DNA from: an uncultured Bacteroidota bacterium
GTDB taxonomy: Bacteria > Bacteroidota > Bacteroidia > B-17B0 > Aurantibacillaceae
Direction of reading: 5' to 3'
NCBI GenBank assembly: GCA_937873155.1
Contig: CALMVZ010000035.1
Location: 1-64,000 of the forward strand
Length of the DNA: 64,000 nt
Part shown: piece after piece, positions 34,279-42,149 of the stretch
How the letters are laid out: every line of letters starts with the position of its first letter
Position numbering within the stretch: position 1 is the stretch's first letter
The notes under the pieces: generated by a model
The model's database searches: none
Told to the model about the DNA's origin: nothing
Seen by the model: the letters and a program-made list of their open reading frames with translations, nothing else
Position numbers and translations under genes: made by a program

Positions 34279-34306
34279 ACCCAACCTTTCCTTTTTTGCC
34301 ACCGTA
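34279..34306 (+). promoter_or_regulatory. ECF-type promoter site 3 (short unit)
   Basis: ACCCAACC (34279-34286) and CGTA (34303-34306), 16-base spacer. The following CGTATAGTTGTATAAG closely resembles the same region of site 5. Confidence 0.65.
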
Positions 34307-34311
34307 TAGTT

Positions 34312-34422
34312 GTATAAGAAAGTCCTTACTTCGACTCATAATATAGCTTAATATAAAAAACGGGGTAAGTTTTGTTAGTTTGTTTTGTAAAAAAGCTGCC
34401 TTTGGGATGGGGCGGCTTTTTT
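34312..34422 (+). ncRNA. candidate short RNA from ECF site 3
   Basis: Start is estimated from the CGTA at 34303-34306 and the end from the terminator at 34389-34422, giving about 110 nt. No ATG-initiated frame of useful length is present. It shares its terminator sequence with short unit 1 but not the body, so a common ancestor followed by body loss or divergence is likely. Confidence 0.35.
34389..34422 (+). terminator. terminator B (short unit 2)
   Basis: AAAAAAGCTGCC pairs with GGCGGCTTTTTT around TTTGGGATG. It is nearly identical to terminator A, including the GGGATGGG loop. Confidence 0.8.
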
Positions 34423-34502
34423 ATTATAATCCCTTTCCTATAGTTACATCGGTTTGTACGTTAATAACAAATTTGAACTTTATTACGGCTTTTGACTCCA
34501 AA

Positions 34503-34530
34503 ACCCAACCTGTTTTGGTTTGTATTCGTT
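34503..34530 (+). promoter_or_regulatory. ECF-type promoter site 4 (PKD T9SS gene)
   Basis: ACCCAACC (34503-34510) and CGTT (34527-34530), 16-base spacer. The CGT begins 29 bases before the ATG at 34556. Confidence 0.65.
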
Positions 34531-34555
34531 ATCTTTAATAAGTAATACATATTGC

Positions 34556-36994
34556 ATGAAAAAAACTCTACTTATTTTATCAGCTTTATTCTTAACCTTT
34601 TTAGTTAAGTCGCAATGTAATGCGGGTTTTGTTCTGACGCAGAATGCCGGAGGTAATGTTACTTTTACGAGTACTTCTACCGGTACAAACACTTCTACTT
34701 ATTATCAATGGAATTTCGGTGATGCCACAAATTGGAACGGATCAGGCCTTACTAATGTTTCCCATACTTATCCAACCAACGGTAATTATACGATCACCTT
34801 AACTATTTCTAATTTTTCTTTGTGTACAAGCACATCTACTCAGGTTATCAGCGTAACGAATTCACCTTGTACTGTTGCGATTAATTCTTCATTTACTTTC
34901 ACCACAGGCGCAGGTGGTAATGTTAATTTTACAAGCACATCAACCGGTACAAATGTAAGTTCAACGTATTTATGGAATTTCGGTGATGGAAATACCACTA
35001 CTGTAATGAACCCTTCACATACTTACACCAGTAATGGTAATTTTTTAGTGTATTTAAGTGTTGCTAACGGAGCATGTACTGACAGCTCCTGGTCGAATGT
35101 TCCTGTTTCAACTGCACCTTGTAGTTTAACCCCGAGCTTTACTTTTTCGAATACATCAAGCGGACAATATTATTTCGTGAGCACGTCAACCGGAACTACA
35201 TCCGGAACAACTTATTCATGGGATTTTGGCGACGGCAGTCCTTTTGGAACCTTTAACCCTATCTACCATAATTACGTAGCGAATGGAACATATACTGTTA
35301 CTTTATATCTCACCAATCCATCTGCAAGTGTAACAACATGTACGGCAAGTGTATCAAATACAGTATTGGTTTCAACTACTCCATGTACAGCCGGGGTCAA
35401 TGCTTCTTTCACATTTACTAATACAGGAGGTGGTAATGTCAACTTTACCAGTACATCAACAGGGACAACCGTAAGTTCAATTTATCAATGGAATTTTGGT
35501 GACGGGAATACAAGTACCACAATGAATCCGTCACATACGTATACTGCCAATGGTAATTTTGGGGTTATGTTATCGGTAAGCAATAGCTCTGTTTGTGCAG
35601 ATAGTGCCTATCAAAATGTTCCTATTACTACTTTACCTTGTACCCTCACGCCAAGTTTTACGTATTCAAATACATCGAGCGGGCAATTCTATTTTGTGAG
35701 TACTTCAACGGGGACCAGCAGCAGCACTGCATATACATGGGATTTTGGTGATGGTAATTTTGGCTATACAAATCCGGTTTATCATACTTATGCTTCCAAC
35801 GGAACTTATACTGTTATTTTGTACCTGAATAACACATTCACAACATCAAGTACATGTACAGCTTCTACAAGTCAAACTGTTTTAGTTTCAACCTCACCTT
35901 GTACAACAGCAGTTAACGCTTCCTTTACATTTACCAATACTGGAGGTGGTAATGTCAATTTTACGAGTACATCGACCGGCACCACTGCAGGCTCAACTTA
36001 TCTGTGGAATTTTGGTGATGGGAATACCGGTACAACCATGAATCCTTCCAATACTTATACTGTGAATGGTAATTATAATGTTTATTTAAAAGTCACGAAC
36101 GGAACTTGTGCAGATAGTGTGTGGAATAGTGTCATGATCTCAACTTTACCTTGTAGTATAACACCGAGCTTTACATATTCAAACTCATCAAGCGGACAAC
36201 TTTATTTCACAAGTACATCTACAGGAGTTGGCCCGGGTGCATCTTATTATTGGGATTTTGGTGATATGAGTTATGGATTTACGAATCCGATCTATCATAC
36301 TTATGCTTCTAACGGAAGTTACAGCGTAACTTTAGTGGTGACAAATACACCTTCTTCATCAGCTTGTTCGGCTTCTGTAACTATTCCGGTTACTATTACA
36401 ACTACATCATGTGTTGCTAATCCAAGTTTCTATTTAGCGAAGAGTACTAGTACAACAACTAATTTATGGTTTGCTTACCCGACCTATCCGGCAAATATTA
36501 CAAATGCATTCTGGGATTGGGGTGATGCAACAAGCAGTACAGGATTATACCCTTCACACATTTATGCTTCAACGGGGTGGTATAACATTTGTTTGACTGT
36601 AACAGTTAATTGTGTAGCTACAGGATCAATGTGTGTTATGTCTAATATTTACAGGGTACAGGCAGAAGCAGGTGCCGCAGGAATTGCACAGATAAATGTT
36701 ATAAATACAGCCGTTGGTGTCCAGGAATTAAAATCTAACAATGGCGGATTCAGTATTTATCCGAATCCGAATCATGGTATGTTCAGTTTAGCATTAGATC
36801 CTTCTTATAATAATGAAGCTTCGGGTGTAATAGTTTACAATATGCTTGGAGAAGTTATTTATACAGCGAAATACGAACGAAATGAAGGCTTAATTAAAGA
36901 GATAGATCTGGGTCATATACCAAGCGGTGCTTATTTTATGCAATTAAATACAGCTAAAGGTAATTTCTCTAAAAAACTAATAATTAATAAGTAG
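34556..36994 (+). CDS. secreted eight-PKD repeat protein with T9SS sorting domain
   Basis: 812 residues from the ATG at 34556 (signal peptide MKKTLLILSALFLTFLVKSQ). An in-frame TTG at 34520 lies upstream of the promoter CGTT and is excluded. Eight PKD-type repeats follow, each with a (W)(N/D)FGD core. They form alternating A (GGGNVNFTSTSTGT, WNFGDGN) and B (SSGQ(F/Y/L)YF, WDFGD) units, and the A-B pair of about 170 residues is repeated three times with high similarity. The last 80 residues are a T9SS type A sorting domain (YPNPNHGMFSLAL ... SGAYFMQLNTAKG). It should be exported across the outer membrane and anchored or released there. It belongs to the ECF regulon by its promoter. Confidence 0.88.
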   Translation: MKKTLLILSALFLTFLVKSQCNAGFVLTQNAGGNVTFTSTSTGTNTSTYYQWNFGDATNWNGSGLTNVSHTYPTNGNYTITLTISNFSLCTSTSTQVISVTNSPCTVAINSSFTFTTGAGGNVNFTSTSTGTNVSSTYLWNFGDGNTTTVMNPSHTYTSNGNFLVYLSVANGACTDSSWSNVPVSTAPCSLTPSFTFSNTSSGQYYFVSTSTGTTSGTTYSWDFGDGSPFGTFNPIYHNYVANGTYTVTLYLTNPSASVTTCTASVSNTVLVSTTPCTAGVNASFTFTNTGGGNVNFTSTSTGTTVSSIYQWNFGDGNTSTTMNPSHTYTANGNFGVMLSVSNSSVCADSAYQNVPITTLPCTLTPSFTYSNTSSGQFYFVSTSTGTSSSTAYTWDFGDGNFGYTNPVYHTYASNGTYTVILYLNNTFTTSSTCTASTSQTVLVSTSPCTTAVNASFTFTNTGGGNVNFTSTSTGTTAGSTYLWNFGDGNTGTTMNPSNTYTVNGNYNVYLKVTNGTCADSVWNSVMISTLPCSITPSFTYSNSSSGQLYFTSTSTGVGPGASYYWDFGDMSYGFTNPIYHTYASNGSYSVTLVVTNTPSSSACSASVTIPVTITTTSCVANPSFYLAKSTSTTTNLWFAYPTYPANITNAFWDWGDATSSTGLYPSHIYASTGWYNICLTVTVNCVATGSMCVMSNIYRVQAEAGAAGIAQINVINTAVGVQELKSNNGGFSIYPNPNHGMFSLALDPSYNNEASGVIVYNMLGEVIYTAKYERNEGLIKEIDLGHIPSGAYFMQLNTAKGNFSKKLIINK

Positions 36995-37013
36995 TACCTA
37001 AAACAAAAACAAC

Positions 37014-37085
37014 ATGAAAAAGTACATTCTGTCAATAGGGATCATCATTTTTACAATTGTTGCCCTGTTTGTTGGTTTCTCGTAG
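37014..37085 (+). pseudogene. 23-codon signal-peptide remnant of a lipoprotein gene
   Basis: ATG at 37014 opens MKKYILSIGIIIFTIVALFVGFS, then TAG. The lipoprotein at 37202-38173 starts MKKGIASIGIITFIVIALVIGFSCKKK, so the TAG falls exactly where the lipobox Cys should be. Eleven bases later comes an 18-base sequence (37096-37113) identical to the 3' end of the lipoprotein gene (38183-38200), and both lead into a terminator. This looks like a copy that lost its body by internal deletion. A short membrane peptide expressed with the PKD gene cannot be excluded. Confidence 0.65.
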
Positions 37086-37107
37086 AGTGTATCGTTCTAA
37101 AACTTAC

Positions 37108-37139
37108 AAAGCCTCCCCTTGAGCAGGGAGGCTTTTTTA
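37108..37139 (+). terminator. terminator of the PKD unit
   Basis: AAAGCCTCCC (37108-37117) pairs with GGGAGGC plus TTT (37126-37135) around an 8-base loop, followed by six T. It lies 10 bases before the next promoter region. Confidence 0.85.
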
Positions 37140-37148
37140 TTTGCAAGT

Positions 37149-37176
37149 ACCCAACTAGTTATCGGAAGTTAGCGTA
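37149..37176 (+). promoter_or_regulatory. ECF-type promoter site 5 (lipoprotein gene)
   Basis: ACCCAACT (37149-37156) and CGTA (37173-37176), 16-base spacer. The CGT begins 29 bases before the ATG at 37202. CGTATAGTT is identical to site 3. Confidence 0.65.
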
Positions 37177-37201
37177 TAGTTATTTAACCAAACCTAAAAA
37201 C

Positions 37202-38173
37202 ATGAAAAAAGGAATTGCATCAATAGGAATAATAACCTTCATCGTAATAGCCCTTGTTATTGGCTTTTCCTGCAAGAAGAAAACTGAAACACTTTCTGAT
37301 CCTGAACCGCCAATATCATCAACTCCGGTTGATAATTACTCTTCATTGCAGGACTTCTATAATCAAAATGGTGTGCAACTTCAAACATTTACTTTAAATG
37401 CTGCCACAGGTGGAACTTTTGTGTCAAATAAATCAACTACAATAAACATCCCGGCTAACGCTTTTATGGATGCATCCCTTAATACAGTAACAGGAATTGT
37501 TGCAATAGAATTCAAAGATATTTATAAAAAAAGCGACATGTTATTTTCGAACGTGGGTACAAGCACAAATTATTGCCTTTTAAAGTCTGCCGGAGAATTT
37601 TTTATCAGAGCAAGTACCGTGAGCGGTCCGGTTGATATTTCAGGCCTAAAAAAATTAACCATAGAACAACCTGTACAGCCACTTGCTGTTGCAGACGGAT
37701 CAATGGCAGCTTTTGGTGCAAACGATACTTTAGGCACTGCGGGAGCTTGGTATACCGATGGAAGTTATTCTTTACTGGTTAATACCACAAAATATATTTT
37801 CGATATGTATTCGTTCAATACGCCACTAATAAACGGTTCCTGGTGTAATAGTGATAACCCTTACTATTTTGGCATGTATCCGCAAACTACTTTAACTGCT
37901 GCTAAAACCGGAACTTTTTCAGGGATGGTGGATGTTTTTTTAGTATTTAAAAATGTAAGCAGTATGGTTCATGTGTATAAATCGGGCGCCAACTATCCTT
38001 ATAATTATGCTCCGGTTGGCTTACCTTGTTCTGTAGTAGCCATCGGAGTAAACGGTGGTAAGCTTTATTCGTCAATTAATACGATCACGATTTCTGCTAC
38101 ACAAACTGTAAATTTTAACTTAACAGAAACTACTACAGGAGCGTTTCAAGCTGCTATAATTGCTTTGAATTAA
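37202..38173 (+). CDS. hypothetical lipoprotein of the ECF regulon
   Basis: 323 residues, lipobox GFSC (Cys24), MKKGIASIGIITFIVIALVIGFSC. A segment after about residue 75 (INIPANAFMDASLNTVTGIV) resembles the start of ZU5-like or carboxypeptidase-like beta domains that are common in Bacteroidota lipoproteins; the rest is beta-rich with no recognised family. It carries its own copy of the ECF promoter motif and its own terminator, so it is a one-gene unit. Its signal peptide and 3' end also occur in the remnant just upstream. Surface or periplasmic location is likely; function is unknown. Confidence 0.75.
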   Translation: MKKGIASIGIITFIVIALVIGFSCKKKTETLSDPEPPISSTPVDNYSSLQDFYNQNGVQLQTFTLNAATGGTFVSNKSTTINIPANAFMDASLNTVTGIVAIEFKDIYKKSDMLFSNVGTSTNYCLLKSAGEFFIRASTVSGPVDISGLKKLTIEQPVQPLAVADGSMAAFGANDTLGTAGAWYTDGSYSLLVNTTKYIFDMYSFNTPLINGSWCNSDNPYYFGMYPQTTLTAAKTGTFSGMVDVFLVFKNVSSMVHVYKSGANYPYNYAPVGLPCSVVAIGVNGGKLYSSINTITISATQTVNFNLTETTTGAFQAAIIALN

Positions 38174-38194
38174 TAATTTCAGTCTAAAACTTAC

Positions 38195-38223
38195 AAAGCC
38201 CTTCAGAAATGAGGGGCTTTTTT
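38195..38223 (+). terminator. terminator of the lipoprotein gene
   Basis: AAAGCCCTTC and GAGGGGCTTT pair with one wobble around AGAAAT, followed by a T run. The preceding 18 bases match the remnant unit at 37096-37113. Confidence 0.8.
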
Positions 38224-38261
38224 ACTTGTGCTGAGCCTGCCGAAGAATTGGTTAAATTTCC

Positions 38262-38269
38262 TATTTTTG
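38262..38269 (+). promoter_or_regulatory. -7 box TATTTTTG before glyS
   Basis: An exact TAnnTTTG match 16 bases before the glyS ATG. The -33 is unclear because a CTGAGCCTGCCGAAG repeat (38230-38245) occupies the region. Confidence 0.5.
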
Positions 38270-38285
38270 TGCTTTAATTTGAATT

Positions 38286-39830
38286 ATGTCACAGAAACCA
38301 GAAGATTTTTTTAAGAACATCATCTCTCATTGTAAAGAGTACGGTTATATTTTCCCAAGCAGCGAAATTTACGACGGATTAAGCGCCGTTTACGATTACG
38401 GTCAATACGGTGCTGAACTAAAAAAGAACTTACGCGAATATTGGTGGAAAGCCATGGTTCAAATGCACGAGAATATTGTCGGGATAGATGCTGCGATCTT
38501 CATGCACCCTACTACATGGAAAGCGAGCGGACATGTAGATGCATTTAATGATCCTTTAATTGATAATAAAGATTCTAAAAAAAGATACCGTGCTGATGTT
38601 CTGATCGAAGAACACGTTGCTAAAATTGAAGATAAGATCAATAAAGAAGTTGAAAAAGCCGCAAAACGTTTCGAGAATTTTGATGCAGCAATGTTCAAAA
38701 GCACTAACGCGCGTGTAAAAGAATACCAGGATAAAATTGATAACATTAACACGCGTTTCAAAACGGCATTGAATGAAAATAATTTAGCAGAAGTAAAACA
38801 AATTATTGTTGATTGTGAAATTGTTTGTCCGATCAGCGGTTCGCGTAACTGGACAGATGTACGTCAGTTCAATCTGATGTTCTCTACTTCCATGGGTTCT
38901 GTTGCTGAAGAAGGGAATTTAATTTATTTACGTCCTGAAACCGCACAAGGTATTTTCGTTAACTATTTGAACGTACAAAAGACAGGAAGGATGAAAATCC
39001 CTTTTGGTATTGCACAAACAGGAAAGGCTTTCCGTAACGAGATCGTGGCGCGACAATTTATTTTCCGTATGCGTGAATTTGAACAAATGGAAATGCAATT
39101 CTTCGTGAAACCGGGAACTGAAATGCAATGGTATGAATACTGGAAGACCGCACGTTTGAAATGGCATAACAGCCTGGGTTTAGGAAATGACAATTACCGT
39201 TACCATGATCATTTAAAATTAGCGCACTACGCAAACGCCGCTTGTGATATCGAATTCAAATTTCCGTTTGGTTTCAAAGAATTAGAAGGGATACATTCAA
39301 GAACCGATTTCGACTTAAAACAACACGAACAATACAGTGGAAAAAAATTACAGTACTTCGATCCGGAGGAAAACAAAAGTTATGTTCCTTATGTTGTAGA
39401 GACATCAGTTGGCTTGGATCGTTTATTTTTATCTATACTTTCTGCAGGCTATAAGGAAGAACCTTTAGAAGGCGGCGATACAAGAACTGTATTAAGCCTC
39501 CCTCCTGCTCTTGCCCCAATTAAATGTGCTATTTTCCCATTAGTAAAAAAAGATGGCCTGCCTGAATTAGCAGAAAAGATAGTTAAAGAATTAAGAATGG
39601 ATCACAATGTGATCATGGATGAAAAAGACACGGTGGGTAAACGTTATCGCCGGCAGGATGCGATCGGAACACCGTATTGCATCACAGTTGATCATCAAAG
39701 CTTAGAAGACCAGACGGTAACCATCCGTGATCGCGATACAATGAAACAAGACCGTGTTAAGATCGCAGACCTTTCTAAAATTTTGGATGAAAAAGTAAGC
39801 TGGAAGAGTTTACTAAAGCATCTCGCCTAA
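38286..39830 (+). CDS. glyS: glycyl-tRNA synthetase (single-chain, class II)
   Basis: 514 residues of the dimeric (alpha2) type found in Bacteroidota, Actinobacteria and eukaryotes. Class II motifs are visible: motif 1 region YDGLSAVYDYGQYGAELKKN, motif 2 NEIVARQFIFRMREFEQME, motif 3 VVETSVGLDRLFLSIL, and the anticodon-binding domain from about residue 415 (LPPALAPIKCAIFPLVKKDG). It charges tRNA-Gly with glycine in the cytosol. The insertion between motif 1 and 2 is of usual size. The ATG at 38286 is preceded by a -7 box. A MATE gene follows after 6 bases. Confidence 0.97.
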   Translation: MSQKPEDFFKNIISHCKEYGYIFPSSEIYDGLSAVYDYGQYGAELKKNLREYWWKAMVQMHENIVGIDAAIFMHPTTWKASGHVDAFNDPLIDNKDSKKRYRADVLIEEHVAKIEDKINKEVEKAAKRFENFDAAMFKSTNARVKEYQDKIDNINTRFKTALNENNLAEVKQIIVDCEIVCPISGSRNWTDVRQFNLMFSTSMGSVAEEGNLIYLRPETAQGIFVNYLNVQKTGRMKIPFGIAQTGKAFRNEIVARQFIFRMREFEQMEMQFFVKPGTEMQWYEYWKTARLKWHNSLGLGNDNYRYHDHLKLAHYANAACDIEFKFPFGFKELEGIHSRTDFDLKQHEQYSGKKLQYFDPEENKSYVPYVVETSVGLDRLFLSILSAGYKEEPLEGGDTRTVLSLPPALAPIKCAIFPLVKKDGLPELAEKIVKELRMDHNVIMDEKDTVGKRYRRQDAIGTPYCITVDHQSLEDQTVTIRDRDTMKQDRVKIADLSKILDEKVSWKSLLKHLA

Positions 39831-39836
39831 TTTATT

Positions 39837-41216
39837 GTGTCGAATTTTAAAAGGATAATCAACGCCATTAAATTATCGCTCAACGGCGAGCAGCAGGATT
39901 ATACCCAAGGTAGTATTCCCAAGGCTGTATTTCTTCTTGCAGTGCCCATGATCCTTGAATTAAGTCTCGAAAGCGTATTTGCTGTTGTGGATATGTTCTT
40001 CGTTAGTAAACTCGGACAGAATGCCATTGCAACGGTTGGGTTGACTGAATCTGTTATTACAATTATTTATTCAGTCGCGATAGGACTTAGTACCGCTGCA
40101 ACTGCTATTATCGCGAGGCGTATCGGAGAAAAAAATCCGGAAGAAGCCGCGCATGCAGGCGCTCAATCGCTGATAGTCGCTTTGATAGTAACTGTTATTT
40201 TAAGTATTCCCGGTTTTATTTTCGCAGGTGAGATCTTAGGATTAATGGGTGCCAGCGAAGAAGTGATCAGGGACGGAACTACTTTTACACGTATCATGCT
40301 TGGCGGAAGTATGGCGATCATTATGTTATTCTTAATAAACGGGATCTTCCGTGGTGCTGGAGATGCAGCTATGGCCATGAAAAGTTTATGGATCGCGAGT
40401 ATCCTGAATATTATTTTATGTCCGGTCATGATCCACTTCTTCGGTTTAAAAGGTGCGGCCATTGCAACAGTGATCGGCAGGAGTTCAGGCGTGTTATACC
40501 AGTGTTATCATTTATTTAAAGGCAGCGGAATTTTAAAATTCAGCAGAGTTCATTTTAAATTTGATAATGCCATCATAAAGTCTATCATCAATATTGGCTG
40601 GCCTGCTACTTTCCAATTTGTGATAGCCAGTGGCAGTTGGATCATTTTAGCAAGACTTGTTGCAGAAACAGGCGGAACGACTGCTTCTGCAGGATACCAG
40701 ATTGCAATAAGAAATGTTGTATTCTTTATTTTACCGGCATGGGGTTTGAGTAATGCCGCCGCAACTTTGGTCGGACAAAATCTTGGTGCCAAACAACTGG
40801 ATCGCGCCGAACAAAGTGTAATGCTTACCGCAAAATACAATGCGATCTTCATGGCATTTGTGATGGTACTTTTCGTATTCTTATCAAGACCGATCATCAG
40901 GATATTTACAGCAGATCCTGAAGTAATAAATTATGGCGCGCGGGCACTTCAGATAATTGGTACCGGCTACATTTTTTATGGCATTGCAATGGTTATGACC
41001 CAGGCTTTAAATGGCGCAGGCGATACCAAAACACCAACCATTATTAATTTCGTTTGCTTCTGGCTCATCCAGGTACCGCTCGCCTATTTCCTTGCTAAGG
41101 GACTAGATATGAATTCGACCGGTGCTTTCATCGCTATCCCTGTTGCAGAAACTGTTCTTGCCCTTATCTCGTGGTATTTCTTTAAAAAAGGAAAATGGAA
41201 ACAAATTAAGGTGTAA
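39837..41216 (+). CDS. MATE family efflux transporter
   Basis: 459 residues with twelve hydrophobic helices in two halves. The MATE pattern is clear: VPMILELSLESVFAVVDMFF, a second half beginning INIGWPATFQFVIASGSWII, and the repeated NGIFRGAGDAAMAMK / ALNGAGDTKTPTIIN segments. It exports drugs or metabolites in exchange for Na+ or H+. The start is GTG at 39837, six bases after the glyS stop, and no ATG is better placed. It may be cotranscribed with glyS. Substrate is unknown. Confidence 0.93.
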   Translation: MSNFKRIINAIKLSLNGEQQDYTQGSIPKAVFLLAVPMILELSLESVFAVVDMFFVSKLGQNAIATVGLTESVITIIYSVAIGLSTAATAIIARRIGEKNPEEAAHAGAQSLIVALIVTVILSIPGFIFAGEILGLMGASEEVIRDGTTFTRIMLGGSMAIIMLFLINGIFRGAGDAAMAMKSLWIASILNIILCPVMIHFFGLKGAAIATVIGRSSGVLYQCYHLFKGSGILKFSRVHFKFDNAIIKSIINIGWPATFQFVIASGSWIILARLVAETGGTTASAGYQIAIRNVVFFILPAWGLSNAAATLVGQNLGAKQLDRAEQSVMLTAKYNAIFMAFVMVLFVFLSRPIIRIFTADPEVINYGARALQIIGTGYIFYGIAMVMTQALNGAGDTKTPTIINFVCFWLIQVPLAYFLAKGLDMNSTGAFIAIPVAETVLALISWYFFKKGKWKQIKV

Positions 41217-41226
41217 AAGTTAATTT

Positions 41227-41412
41227 ATGAATGTGCAAAAAAAATTTAAGGGTTTAGTCACAGGGGTTTTTATCCTTAGCTCTATTGTTGTGGTCTTAGG
41301 TTTAGTTTTGAAATTATCAGGCTATCAACTCTATCATACTGTTTTAATAAGCGGCTTGGGTTTTGGAGTTTTAGGGATCGCTATTTACTTTATGGAGGTC
41401 CGGAATAAATGA
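41227..41412 (+). CDS. small two-helix membrane protein, tandem copy 1
   Basis: 61 residues with two helices (about 10-30 and 37-55), MNVQKKFKGLVTGVFILSSI and LKLSGYQLYHTVLISGLGFG, ending MEVRNK. It starts 10 bases after the MATE stop. A close relative follows at 41429-41608. No family is known to me. Confidence 0.6.
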   Translation: MNVQKKFKGLVTGVFILSSIVVVLGLVLKLSGYQLYHTVLISGLGFGVLGIAIYFMEVRNK

Positions 41413-41428
41413 TCCGTTAATTAAGAAG

Positions 41429-41608
41429 ATGAAAAATAAATTTCGTGCTTTAATGGTAGGTGTTTTTATTTTTGGTTCCCTTTTGATCGGGGCAGGGATT
41501 ACTTTAAAATTATCAGGTGTACCATTTTATCCATCAGTCTTAATTAGCGGTATCGCTTTTGATCTATTAGGAGCCATTATTTATTTTCTTGCAATAAGAA
41601 ACAAATGA
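41429..41608 (+). CDS. small two-helix membrane protein, tandem copy 2
   Basis: 59 residues, just below the length usually reported. MKNKFRALMVGVFIFGSLL, LKLSGVPFYPSVLISGIAFD and the ending FLAIRNK align with the copy at 41227-41412 along the whole chain (shared GVFI, LKLSG, VLISG, RNK). The two are 16 bases apart. This is a tandem duplication. Function is unknown. Confidence 0.65.
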   Translation: MKNKFRALMVGVFIFGSLLIGAGITLKLSGVPFYPSVLISGIAFDLLGAIIYFLAIRNK

Positions 41609-41618
41609 TAATATAGTT

Positions 41619-42011
41619 ATGAATAAAGACATAAAAGTATATAACGACGCCCAGTTAACGAATGATAAAGCGATTTGTAATTTATTAGCCAAAGAAATTG
41701 ATGCTAATTTAACTAAAGCGGAAAATAAGGTCTGGCATGCGCATCCTGTGTGGTTCTTAGATGGTAATCCGATAGTTGGTTATAGCAAACAAAAAGCCGG
41801 TATCCGATTGATGTTCTGGAGCGGCGCAAGTTTTGATGAAGATGGATTGGAACCGGGAACAGGGAAATTCAAAGACGCTTCTGTAACTTATAATTCTATT
41901 GAAGAGATCAGCATAAAGGACCTGAAAAGATGGATCACGAAATCAAAAAAGATCCAATGGGATTATAAGAATATTGTTAAGCGCAAAGGAAAGCTGGAAC
42001 GTCTTAAATAG
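41619..42011 (+). CDS. DUF1801-like domain protein
   Basis: 130 residues. The ANLTKAENKVWHAHPVWFLDG segment, the central GIRLMFWSGASFDEDGLEPG and the C-terminal basic region fit the YdhG/DUF1801 type. It is only distantly related to the protein at 8548-8913. It lies 10 bases after the second small membrane protein and may share its transcript. Function is unknown. Confidence 0.75.
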   Translation: MNKDIKVYNDAQLTNDKAICNLLAKEIDANLTKAENKVWHAHPVWFLDGNPIVGYSKQKAGIRLMFWSGASFDEDGLEPGTGKFKDASVTYNSIEEISIKDLKRWITKSKKIQWDYKNIVKRKGKLERLK

Positions 42012-42121
42012 TCTTTATTTAATAATTTTAACGTTTCACAGTCAAAGTAAAGAAAGCTAGACCACAGCTATCTTTAATCCTCTGTTGTCGAAAACCAAAA
42101 GGTAAAGGATAAACGCGTATC

Positions 42122-42129
42122 TAACTTTG
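42122..42129 (+). promoter_or_regulatory. -7 box TAACTTTG before the leucine-rich T9SS gene
   Basis: An exact TAnnTTTG match 20 bases before the ATG at 42150. No perfect -33 TTTG is found at the normal distance. Confidence 0.5.
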
Positions 42130-42149
42130 GTGTATTAAAAACTACACAA

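Larger units (their letters stand above)
33975..34555. other. gene-less region with three promoters and two terminators
   Basis: No gene is found in these 581 bases. They hold ECF-type promoter sites 2, 3 and 4, two near-identical terminators and a 15-base inverted repeat (GAACATCAGAACAAT at 34149-34163 and its complement at 34208-34222). The arrangement is promoter, short unit, terminator, twice, and then the promoter of the PKD gene. Promoters 2 and 3 lack an ATG at the 29-30 base distance used by sites 1, 4 and 5. Confidence 0.7.

Noticed and set aside
42093-42119. possible ECF motif before the leucine-rich T9SS gene (AACC ... CGTA)
   Set aside because: The spacer is 19 instead of 16 bases and the ACCC part is missing; a good vegetative -7 box lies just downstream.
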